A DNA stretch of 64,000 bases from the NCBI GenBank assembly GCA_963575645.1, contig OY754470.1, positions 25,340,501 through 25,404,500 on the forward strand. Reading direction: 5' to 3'. Made by a program: the position numbers and the translations under genes. Shown here in pieces: positions 54,325 to 64,000 of the stretch. This DNA is from Xanthostigma xanthostigma. Lineage: Eukaryota > Arthropoda > Insecta > Raphidioptera > Raphidiidae. How positions within the stretch are numbered: the stretch's first letter is position 1; every line of letters begins with the position of its first letter. Below the pieces are notes generated by a model. The model was given only the letters and a program-made list of their open reading frames with translations. It ran no database searches and was not told the origin of the DNA.

Positions 54325-54540
54325 TGGACTAAAAAGTAAAAAAAAATAGTTTATAAATACAAAGATTTTGTTCAACAGCGATATGAGATCCCCCAACTCG
54401 ATATAAAATATTTTTTTTGAATAAGTTATTTTCATTTTAAGCTTATTTAAAAATTGAATTATATCGAATTAGGTGACTTCCTAACGCTGTTGAACATAAC
54501 CTTTATACTTAAAAATTATTTTTTACTTTTTGATTAACAT
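54325..54540. repeat. Foldback related to 5995-6295
   Basis: GACTAAAAAGTAAAAAAAAA, TTGTTCAACAGCG and ACTCGATATAA face complements in the right arm. The arms have diverged. Confidence 0.6.
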
Positions 54541-54676
54541 TGCTACATTTTTTTTTAGTTTTTTAAACTCCAATTTTAGTTGGTTTTGAAGTTATCTTTG
54601 ATTTGATCTTATTACATCTAATTTGTGAAAATAATAAAGTATCAATAGTCAATAGTTATTTTCGGTTTTAAATCCT

Positions 54677-54966
54677 ACTGTAGCAAGTTTTGTTACATTA
54701 ACTCTCTCTCTCTTTCTTTTGTAATATTGTTAAAATTAGTTTTCCTTAGCTACGCTGCAAAATAGAAGGTTGTTATTATTTTGGAAAAATTAAATTCTAA
54801 GCACTATTAAGTTCTTACTTAAAAAAATTCAATTGAATAATAAATAACTCGTAAAATGATGTTTTCTCTAGAGAAGAAATCAATCAATTTAATTTTTCCA
54901 AAATAATAACAACCTTCATTTTTCCAGCGTAGCTAAGGAAAACTAATTTTGACAATATTACAAAAA

Positions 54967-55014
<48 letters not shown>

Positions 55015-55040
55015 AATGTAACAAAACTTGCTACACTACA
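54677..55040. repeat. Foldback with one expanded GA tract
   Basis: Arms share AGCAAGTTTTGTTACATTAA, ATTAGTTTTCCTTAGCTACG and GGTTGTTATTATTTTGGAAA. The dinucleotide run is about 7 units in the left arm but about 20 (54969-55012) in the right. Confidence 0.8.
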
Positions 55041-55044
55041 ATAA

Positions 55045-55810
55045 TAGTTTATCAAACTTCTTGTACCGTTTGCCTTGCTGTCTGTATATTTCGTGAATTG
55101 AATTAAATAAACAGTTTTTATTAGAGAATGTAAGTATCTTCAATTTTTCGACTGTACCTCGTGTATACAAAAATGCTGCGTCTGCTAAATGAAGGCCAAT
55201 GCCACGAGCAGTTGGCGTGTTCTTCAATGGAGGCAGAAACCCATTCTAAAAGCTTACACGAACGTGACACTGCCAAATAATAAGCCTCATTGTTACAAGA
55301 ATATACTGACGTCTGCATTGTTGATAACCACCACTACAGTCTTAAAGATGTTACGTCATTACATAATATTTCAATTGCGTGATTTTTATATTCGACTATG
55401 AAACGTTTACGCCGCAACACACGCAATAGCGTAGATGTTTTTTTCTGGAGGGGGGCAGCAAAAAAAATCAATATTTTTTTTTATGAATATCACACAAGAA
55501 TACTCACGAAGGTGTCAAGAGAAATATTAATTCCCCAACTAATTTTACAAATTTCTTTTCAAAAAGTATTTCTAAATTTTATTATTTAGCCCAGGTATTC
55601 CTATATTAATTATATTTTTTATTATTATGATTATGGGATGATAATTACCCCATTTACCCCCCCCCATATATACTCCCTTGAACACACGCATGTTAGTCCG
55701 TTATCCTCTAGCAAACGAGTCATTAAGAGGACTTTCCATACCTGAAATCCAAGACATCGTAATACTGCACAAGATTTTTAAATATATAGGTATCAATTCC
55801 GGAAAACATT
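55045..55810. other. No recognised gene
   Basis: Overlapping short frames on both strands at 55036-55400; none has splice or family support. Confidence 0.3.
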
Positions 55811-55814
55811 AAAA

Positions 55815-56035
55815 TCGCAATTCATCGAGCAGAGTGAGAGCACTAGACTCGCATTCGAATCCCGGCGAAGGAAGATGTGGCTGGGACTTTTTCTGCTGCC
55901 TCTCGCCGAGAAACGGTTATTCCTGTACCGGACATCTTGTTGATGTTTTTCATTTTTTCCATCAATAACTCCAGATAAGTATCGAGATGGTTCCTTATTC
56001 AAGGCCAAGGCCGATTAACTATCAAACTCCTATAG
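55815..56035 (+). mobile_element. tRNA-derived SINE, copy 2
   Basis: Same body as 9966-10197 in opposite orientation. A 16-bp deletion removed box B: GCATTCG...TTCGAATCCC became GCATTCGAATCCC. Confidence 0.7.
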
Positions 56036-57230
56036 ATAATAGATAATAGATAATATATTTGTACTGCCCTAAGTGGATACATCGTCAATAATACATAAAA
56101 TTTAAAAATTACAATTTAAAAATTCATCAATGTTATAAAAACAGTGTTTGATAAAAAACAATTTTAAGCTACTTTTAAATTTTTTTAGGCATTGAATGCT
56201 ACTTAAGTTGTTAGGAAGTTTATTATATAATGCACATCCAATGTATTCTGGGTTTTTTTGTGATAGGGATAGCCTACATTTGTCTAGTCTGATGTCACCA
56301 TTGTTTCTAATACTGTAACTATGTATATTATAACCTTTAGTGTATGTATTAATGTTTTTTTTTTATCTGTAAAATACATTCAAACATAAAAATACTAGGA
56401 ACTGTCAGGATGTTATTATTTATGAAAACATTTTTGCACGTTTCCATCGATTTCAAATCAAAAATTAATCTTAGTATCCTCTTTTGCAAAATAAAAAGTC
56501 TATGAACATCTGATGATTGACCCCAAATAACTATATTATATTTTATAACTGTATAAACTAGTGAGTAGTAAGCTTGTAATAATACTTCTTGATTAACAAA
56601 TGATTTTAATATTTTTATTGCAAAATATGAAGAGTTAACTTTTTTGCATATGTGATTTACATGATCAAACCACTTTAAATTTTTATCAATATATAGACCT
56701 AAGTATTTGACACAACTAACTAAATAAAGGGTATGCTCGTTCCAATGCAGGTTTAAGTTTGAATAATTTTTGTTTCCAAATGATATTATTTGAGTTTTAT
56801 CTTCATTAACCAGTAACTTATTTTTTTTACACCAAATTGAGAAGTCACTTAAAATAGTTGTAATTTTTGCTTGTAATTGAGTTGATGATTCATCAGAAAC
56901 TAAAACAGAGGTGTCATCTGCAAACATAATAACATCCCCTTCATTTATGTAGTATGGTAGGTCATTGATGAAAATTAAAAAGAGTAGAGGCCCGAGAAGA
57001 GATCCTTGGGGAACGCCAATATTTATTTGTTTTTCTTGTGAGTATTCAGTTGCGATCTTAACTATTAATTTTCTATTTGTCAAATAGGAACGAATTAATT
57101 GCAGAGCATTTCCCCGTATACCAATATTATATAATTTTTCCATTAAAAATTCCGTCGAAACACTATCAAATGCTTTGGCCAATATTTGCCCAACCTTTCC
57201 TAATTTCTTAAAAAATTCCTTCATTCGCTC
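56036..57230 (-). pseudogene. Non-LTR retrotransposon with intact RT core, 5'-truncated
   Basis: The minus frame 57224-56349 (291 codons) covers most of the reverse transcriptase: LAKAFDSVSTEF (motif with the first catalytic Asp region), GVPQGSLLGPLLFLIFINDL, MFADDTSVLV (catalytic FADD), KYLGLYIDKNLKW, and the CR1/Jockey C-terminal LFILQKRILRLIFDLKS and NNNILTVPSIF. Downstream the frame is lost, but the C-terminus continues in other frames to a TATCTAT-type tail at 56036-56060. The endonuclease and N-terminal RT are missing, so it is a truncated copy. It abuts the SINE at its tail. Confidence 0.85.
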
Positions 57231-57234
57231 ATTG

Positions 57235-57480
57235 CTTTAATGAAGTTGAAGTTTAAAAAGTGTAGAAAATAACGGGAAGTGTGAAAGATAAAAAAATGCA
57301 ATGGTGCATGGCGTCTGTTATGTCATAAAGTCGAGAAACGGACGTTAAACGCATTATTATTATTATTATTATATTATTTAGCTTAGAAGCTATGGGTGTA
57401 AAGTCTTATTTTTTTTAAAAGCCCATAACTTCTATACTGAATCTTGTGGGTACATTGATTAAAATAGCATTTATCGATTT
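57235..57480. other. No recognised gene
   Basis: A (TTA)n tract near 57355. No other feature. Confidence 0.4.
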
Positions 57481-57482
57481 AA

Positions 57483-58138
57483 TAAAAACATTCCAGCCAA
57501 TTGGACGACGGGACCATTCCAACTTCAAAAATATTGACATTTTATTATAATAAAAAAAAATTTCTGATATCGTGTGAGGTGACGCGGATAATGGCTAGTA
57601 TTCAATATGATGCTTGCTAATCGTTGCCATGGTTACCTACATAATATGTTCCACGTCATGTAAAAATCAATCAAAGCTTGCCGACTAGTTTAATTCTGAC
57701 AGATCCATAAAACAAAAAGCAGCTGATTTTTTTTTATTTTCAAAATATTTCCGAAACTAAAATTTAGAAAAAAAAAATTTTAACTAAAGTTTCTTGAAAA
57801 AATAAATAGAATAATAAGCCGTTATGAAAAGAATACCATTATTATATAAAAAAACACCGTTATAGCATATATCTCCTCCGCGCATGCGCCAATTTTCTCC
57901 AAAAACAATAGGGCTCTTCAGTTTTGCATACCAAACAACCTCCCAAAATTTGGTTTCAATCAGCTCATCCGTTTGACCTGTATCGTGTTCACAGACAGAC
58001 TAACGACGCACAGAGTTTTTTCAAAAATATGTTTTATGGATTTGGGGACATCAAAACGGAAAGATATTGTAAAGTTTTTTAAAAGTGATTTTTGACCTAA
58101 ACTAGTACCATTCCCCACTTGTGGCTTGTAATGGTAAA
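57483..58138 (-). repeat. Family C repeat, full copy 6
   Basis: CCAGCCAATTGGACGACGGG to CACTTGTGGCTTGTAATGGTA. Carries CGCGCATGCGCCAA at about 57879. Confidence 0.65.
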
Positions 58139-58144
58139 ATGATA

Positions 58145-58885
58145 TAAATGCCTTTGCCTTGGAATACATAAAATAATAAAATTAAGTTGATACATGTAGA
58201 ATGTAGACATACCAGTCCTACGTCTATGTGGGTACCTTAATAGACTTTAAGCTGTTATTCTGTATGCATTTGCTGCATTAATGAGTCTCGTCTTGCTGAT
58301 ATGTTTTAATTAAAAGCGTTTGACGACAGTAAAAATAAATCAAACTAAATATTATAACGAAAATATCGTACGAGTTATAAATTGCAAAATTTACGCTTTA
58401 TGAATTAACAGTTATGGAAAACAAACGAGATCGTTAGAGCTCTCTTGTTTATACGACGTTTCCAGTTTCCATGGCTCATCTATTTTAGACCTCCTGTAAT
58501 TTCAAACTCTCATACGAGAACTAATTAAATTCAATTTATTATTAGATAAATATTGATTTAAAAGTGCATATTAATTTAAACATCGGGATATTAAAATTAA
58601 TATTATACTTATCGCTACCTGCGGCTCCGCACGCGATTGAGATGAACCGCGGCAGCGACAACTAGTGGTGTATTCGGCTCCACCGTATCACAGTCAGACT
58701 AAACACCAGCGCACAAAGATTTTTTTATACCCGTACTTCCACCATCAAATTACTGCACCTCCACCATGTTTTCAAATTTTGCCAGTTTATTTGGGTTTTT
58801 TCTTCTTTTTTAAAAATAAATTATGTACGACATAGGCGTACCGCCGCTTTAAAGCGTTAACTGACTGAGATAATATATTCTACCA
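58145..58885. other. No recognised gene
   Basis: No supported feature. Confidence 0.35.
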
Positions 58886-58887
58886 TA

Positions 58888-59130
58888 TGGCAGTACTAAT
58901 GCGCTGAACGGTAAATGCAGCTCAAAGCCGATCTAAAAACACAATAACTTGTGGGTCAGTACATATGTGTTTCATGTGTTGCTTCGAAGCTCAGAACAGC
59001 GCCTGAACGCAAGAAAGTCAACCACACAGAATATACACGAGTTTTGTGGTCTGCCAGTGGCTCTTAAACTTTAGCTTTAATTATGTTTTTTAAACTATTC
59101 AAAAAAAAAAAAAAAAAAAAAAAAAAAACA
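58888..59130 (+). repeat. Dispersed repeat ending in a poly-A run
   Basis: 58888-58982 is the inverted partner of 1-118. 58965-59075 is repeated directly at 59450-59560. It ends in 28 consecutive A at 59101-59128, suggestive of a retroposed copy. Confidence 0.5.
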
Positions 59131-59449
59131 CATTCTTAACTCATAAACATTAAACGTTAAACAATTTAATAAAACATCATCCATATTTAGTACAAAATTC
59201 TCACTGCCATGTAAAATCAACTGTTATTACCTAAATATTGGTTAAATATGAAAATTAAAATTAATTCTAAAATTATGAAGTACTTAAGGGGGTCCACCTC
59301 ACGTGACGGTCGGTTTTTTAGACACTTTTTAGGAATTTTTTTAACGACCTACAAAAAGAATTTTACCACTCCGAAGACACCCATCTTGAGGACAAGGTTG
59401 TTGACGGTCAATGGATCATGAGTTACATCGGGAGTATTTGATAATGGCG

Positions 59450-59560
59450 TTTCATGTGCTGCTTCACAGCGCAGAACAGTGCTTGAACGCAATCTGCCAT
59501 ACAGACTACAAACGAGTTCTGTAATCTGCCAATGGCTCTTAAGCTTTAGCGTTTATTGTG
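59450..59560 (+). repeat. Direct copy of 58965-59075
   Basis: TTTCATGTG-TGCTTC, CAGAACAG-GC-TGAACGCAA and TCTGCCA-TGGCTCTTAA recur in the same order 485 bp apart. Confidence 0.6.
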
Positions 59561-59604
59561 TAACATTAATTATTGGTTAAAATATAATTAGCTCTAAAAT
59601 TATG

Positions 59605-60475
59605 AAGTAACTAAAATTTTGGTTGTGCTGCAACTCTGCAGTGTTCTTAGAGGAACGTTACCGACTTAGATAATTCTTACTACTAGCAGTTTAATTTAAT
59701 AATAATTATAATAGTTTATTTTATCCAGTGGTTCTGGTACGATATAGGACATGTCATTTTTTTACACCTAATAATGTACATGCCACGTGTATTATTTTTT
59801 ATTTTAATTGTAGTGTTATCAGGGCATCAGAGTTAATTTTATGGTAGATCACTGATTTTCTCGGAGAGTTTTCCAACAGATATCCATTATTCAACATACA
59901 TTATTAAATATTGTAAATTGAAACCAACTATGAATAAGTTTAGTAACAATTTAAAGCAGTAATGCAGTATTTTCCACGGAAAGGTATTATTTATTATTTA
60001 AACTTTTATGCGCGCTCGTTCTAGTGTAGGTAAAACCATAACAAAGTTTTATATTATTTGATACTTTCGTGTAAATTTGTGATATTACTCTGTGACTAAA
60101 ATATTAGAGATAGTGTTGCATCATGCACGTTTATGTAACAATGTACAGAGTGATCACAAACATGCATAATTTACATTTCTCAATACATTAGCCACGCACA
60201 GTTGAACTGTGTACAGTAAACAGTTGATCCCAATTTTCCCCAGAAAATTATTACTTTTAAAAGAGTAGAAATATTCTCAGCACTCTTCATCTGAAATCTG
60301 TCTGGCTTTCTCGACACTATTCTTAAAGCTAAAGGATTCGGAAAAAAATTTGACTGCGTGTCAAAGATTAAAAAAATTGATAATTTTTTTTTAAAGTGTA
60401 AAGTTTTTCCAAGAACGTTTTTTCAATTTTTCGCCTGCAGGATCTGTAGTGTGATTCTTGATCATTCATTTAAAA
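59605..60475. other. No recognised gene
   Basis: AT-rich; no supported feature. Confidence 0.35.
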
Positions 60476-60479
60476 CATG

Positions 60480-61126
60480 TGCAAAGGACCCCGCACGAAC
60501 CTTATGGGATTTGGTTCTCAGTTAAATTGCTCGAAAATCGTTTTATTTTATATGATGACGAAAATGAGAAGAAAACCTTTCCAAATTTTTTTTTATTTTT
60601 TATTATTTAATTGTTGAGCGCTTTCGGACATAAAATTTAAAATTAATTAATGTTTTATTTTATAGTTTAAAGGCCACTAAGAAAATGTGTCCTAGCCTAC
60701 AAAGCGATGGATTTTTAGCTACAGATATGTTTATCGAGATTTTAGATAGTATAGGGATATCCATTGAATTCACAAACATATTTCACGTTCAAGTTTTGTG
60801 CTTTTTTTAGAAATAGAAAAATAGTCGAAAACTAGGTAATGTTGGAAGGTGTTAGCCTGTATAAAATAATGTCATATTCGAATTCAGCGCACTCGAAAAC
60901 ATATTTCTAGAGCTTAGGATTTTTTAAGATTGTGAATTCAATGGATATCCTTATATCTAAAATTTCGTTAAACATATCTGTAGCTAAAAATGTATTGATT
61001 TTTAGGCTATGAGCCCATGGACACTTTTTCTTAGTGACTTTTACACTTTAAAATAAAACCATTTTCAATCAATTTAATCGAGAACCAAATCCCATAAGGT
61101 TTGTGTGGGGTCCTTTTGAAATAATT
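60480..61126. repeat. Large foldback, discontinuous arms
   Basis: ACCTTATGGGATTTGGTTCT, GCTACAGATATGTTTA and TGGATATCC with complements in the right arm. The left arm has about 100 bp (60540-60650) absent from the right. Confidence 0.75.
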
Positions 61127-61129
61127 CAG

Positions 61130-61880
61130 ACGTCTGGAAGTGGGTGAAAACTAAATTGAAAGATTTCACTGGATAGATACATACCTAGATACATACACAT
61201 TACACATATACAGGCAGAGAAGTTAAATAAAAGAGTGTTAATAAAGAAAAATTAACACCTGACAAAATTAACATAGCCTATTTGTTACCTTTCCTTATCT
61301 AATTAAAATCGAGAATTTGAGACACGTTCGCATCTCTCATTATCCCTTGACAGCCCTGTATTCGTAGAGCGCTAGCGGAGAGGTAATTCCCCCAGTCCTG
61401 TTTCATATATGTACGTATGTAGTAGGTACCTCTACATAACGCGACGGTACGTCGTATAAATTATTCCTAGTGCCTTTGGATTCCGACCGAACGGTGGGGC
61501 TACGGGGGCTACGATATCGCCGTAGTCCCGCGTGTAAAACTTGCTCGAATTTGCATACCTTAACTACATACACAAATTAGTAACAACATAAACACGACGC
61601 ACCCCTTCTTCGTTCCGCTCCCCTATCTTTTTCACAGACACAAACATCAACCTCACGTTGGTATCGTCATCTCTATGAAGGCCTTTCTAATGTCCAGATG
61701 CAAATTTAAATATTGCGCCATTTGGCGTTTCTATTTTTTTTACAAAATTCAGAAAAGGGGTCGTCCATAAATTACGTAAGATGCTTAGGATGAGAAGCAG
61801 AGGCAAATTAGAGAGCAAGCGCAACCTTATTTTGAGTCACCCCCTCTACATATTTTTTTATTGATTAGTGAAATTATAAT
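61130..61880. other. No recognised gene
   Basis: 61360-61690 is less AT-rich and contains GGGTCGTCCATAAATTACGT-like text near 61757, a frequent insect repeat end. No exon supported. Confidence 0.3.
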
Positions 61881-61884
61881 ATAA

Positions 61885-62095
61885 CTAGCGGCTTGGTTAG
61901 TTTTAGTCCGAATTTATAGATTGTTACCGTTTTTTCGTCGACTTACGTTGCAAAATTGGTCTTCACGAAAAACGCTTTTATTTTAACGCGATAATACCTA
62001 TATGGCCTATGTCCATCCTGAAGGTCAATTCTAAATACTGATGAACATTTTTGAAATTGGATGAGTAATTTCGGAGATTATCTCCTACATCCAAA
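61885..62095 (-). mobile_element. Helitron 3' part
   Basis: On the minus strand it ends AAGCCGCTAG followed by T, and shares its body with 9431-9665 (TTTTAACGCGATAAT, CGTCGACTTACGTTGCAAAA). Confidence 0.5.
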
Positions 62096-62099
62096 TTTT

Positions 62100-62845
62100 T
62101 TTTTATTGACAAACACAAAAATAAAACATAAAAGGTGCATCGACCATATGATCATTAGCACTATTAACAAAATTACAAACTTTATCTCTTTATAAAATCA
62201 GTATAGGTCTAATTGTCATCCTTTCTCAATACAGCCCTAGAAACCAAATACTACTTTCCTGAATTACGTCAATTCTTGCTATGAAACCATTACAGCAGAC
62301 CATAATTTTAATGAATCCCTTTTACAGTGTTTGTGTGAACCAGAAGAGGGATTTCTTTTTCGTTTTGTGTTTCAAAGTCTCTGCGGAAAATGTTAGCAAA
62401 TTGTGATGATTTTTTTAAATTTAACATTTTGATAGGTAACAATTAAAGTTTTTTTTTGTCATTTTGTGACAAATCTGTGCGCAGCAGAAAATAATTTTAC
62501 AACTGGTAAGTCTACCGTTTACTGGCAGAAGCCCAACAAAAGACTTGCAATTTAAGTGTCACAGTAATTTAAGCCCAATTCATGTTTTAAATTAATTATT
62601 TATTTATAATTTATTATTATTTACTTTGGAAGTAATGTTATTTCTTGATAGGATATTTATATGATATATTCGTAGAAGAACTTTGTTGCAAGTGGAGTAT
62701 ATGTACACACAAACAGTGGTAGTAATTAACAACGTACACAGCACAGTGAAATATTACTGCAATTAATATTCCAAATGTGGATATGCATTATAATGTTTCA
62801 TACTGTAAAGGGCAGACATAAAAACAATTATCATTTTATTTTAAA
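62100..62845. other. No recognised gene
   Basis: AT-rich; no supported feature. Confidence 0.35.
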
Positions 62846-62851
62846 ATACAA

Positions 62852-62995
62852 CTAGCGGTCTGTCCCGGTTTCACCCGGGTGCAAAAGAACGAATGGTACG
62901 CACGTTCATCTTAGTTTACCGAGATGAATGTTGTGTCCAAATTTCATGACGATCGGAGTTACCGTTCAAAAATTTTTGTCGGACGGACATATATT
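62852..62995 (-). mobile_element. Lep1-type Helitron 3' end
   Basis: CTAG at the end, the CCCGGTTTCACCCGGG hairpin, and ATGAATGTTGTGTCCAAATT, truncated after GACGGACA. Confidence 0.7.
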
Positions 62996-63074
62996 TTTTA
63001 CATCTTGGGTTACAATTATTGGAGTTTTTGTTAGTATAGATACGATACCTTTCAAGCAGAACTAAAAAAAGGCG

Positions 63075-63135
63075 ATAATAAAACCGGTCAAGTGTGAGTC
63101 GGACTCGCACACGAAGGGTTCCGTACACTATGTAC
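63075..63135 (+). repeat. Lepidopteran repeat with hairpin
   Basis: AAACCGGTCAAGTGTGAGTC...CACACGAAGGGTTCCGTAC is a common moth repeat. GTGTGAGTC-G-GACTCGCAC forms a near-perfect stem. Confidence 0.5.
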
Positions 63136-63289
63136 TTTTTAAATACTTTTGTAAAAGAAACAAGAAAGGCGCTATAACAATATGTAACCAGTGGAAGTTT
63201 GCAAGTAGTTCAAGAATTTCAAGGCGTAAAATTTTACATAATACACCCCGCCGTTTTTATATTATAAACACTTTTTTTACAAAAATTTC

Positions 63290-63945
63290 TTGTAGAATAA
63301 AATGATATAAAGTTTGATAAATATACCATTATATCAAATAACAACGTTATGGCAAATATCTCTGTTGCGCATGCGCCGATTTCCCCAAAAAAATATACAA
63401 AACTTTAGAGAATATTAAACCATTATGAAAAATATACCATTATTATATAAAAACAATGTTATAGCACATACTCCTCTGCGCATGCGCCGCCTTTCCCCCT
63501 AAAACTTTTTACAAAACTTTCTTTTAAACCATTATGAAATATATACCTACTATTATTATATAAAACAACGTTATTGCATATATTTCTTTTGCGCATGCGC
63601 CAATTTTTCCCAAAAAATTTACAAAACTTTTGTAAACATAGATAGAATAATAAACCGTTATGAAAAGTATGCCGTTATTATATAAAAAACAGCCTTATAG
63701 TATATATTTCTTCTACGCATGCGCCGATTTTTTTCAAAAATTTATTTTACAAAACTCCTGTAAAACAAAATAAAAAGCCTTTATGAAAAGTATACTATTA
63801 TCTTATAAAAACAACATTATAATATATATATTTCTTTTGCGCTTGCGCCGACGTCTCTCAAAAACAATAGGCCTCTTCATATTTGCATATCAAACATCCT
63901 CCCAAAATTTGGTTTCATTCCGTTCATCCATGGTGTTGGAATGGT
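63290..63945 (-). repeat. Family C repeat with five-fold internal tandem array
   Basis: The segment from AAACCGTTATGAAAA through GCGCATGCGCCGATTTT is repeated five times at ~110-125 bp steps (motifs near 63367, 63477, 63591, 63715 and 63839). Other family copies have it once. The end GTGTTGGAATGGTA is normal. Confidence 0.75.
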
Positions 63946-64000
63946 AAAAAATGTCAAAAATGACGTTTGCATCTGTCAAAGCAATATGTTCTAATAATTA

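Noticed and set aside
61745-61850. Short MITE with GGGTCGTCC ends
   Set aside because: The candidate right end matches too few bases and no target duplication is visible.
1-64000. CRISPR arrays, operons, ribosome binding sites, rRNA genes
   Set aside because: The DNA is eukaryotic, with spliced genes and insect transposons. No regularly spaced short repeats with unique spacers and no rRNA-like blocks were seen.

Overview
The window is AT-rich eukaryotic DNA, almost certainly from a moth or butterfly (Lepidoptera). The main evidence is repeated Lep1-type non-autonomous Helitrons. Their termini are TCTATACTAATAT at the 5' end and a CCGGGT...ACCCGG hairpin followed by CTAG at the 3' end. Supporting evidence is tRNA-derived SINEs, truncated non-LTR retrotransposons with GATA or TAAA tails, and an intron-containing insect-type serpin. 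Genes are sparse and most of the sequence is layered transposon debris.

One host gene is convincing. It is a three-exon serpin on the + strand (34046-34906, 35275-35413, 38027-38151) that encodes 374 residues and carries a perfect C-terminal serpin signature. Its second intron holds a 1.9-kb hAT element with an exact 8-bp target duplication and a 1.3-kb palindrome inside it. Two short, cleanly spliced, phase-0 exons lie on the minus strand (22931-23095 and 9692-9748). They may belong to one gene with introns of more than 13 kb. Weaker exon candidates are at 40886-41212 and 53299-53405 on +.

Layout. 1-9.4 kb: dispersed repeats, a transposon stub with a THAP-like start, three CTCF-like repeats, MITEs, a LINE tail and tRNA-like sequences. 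9.4-15 kb: a Helitron junction, a host exon, a SINE, a LINE, a hAT element and a foldback that hosts a nested hairpin and a Helitron. 15-18 kb: a 379-bp repeat carrying three copies of a tRNA-like sequence. 18-26 kb: a CpG-rich block with a TATA box, MITEs, Penelope-like foldbacks and a host exon. 26-33.5 kb: a minisatellite foldback, a mariner relic nested in a foldback, a Helitron helicase remnant and more Penelope-like foldbacks. 34-38 kb: the serpin. 38-64 kb: two Lep1 Helitrons with insertions, MITEs, at least eight copies of a family carrying GCGCATGCGC motifs, three LINE fragments (one of them split), a Harbinger relic and several long inverted repeats.

The most distinctive feature is the number of long inverted repeats (more than 15) of different families, many nested with readable insertion order. 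Transposon classes were assigned from visible termini, target duplications and protein motifs only. Family names are tentative where no coding sequence remains.
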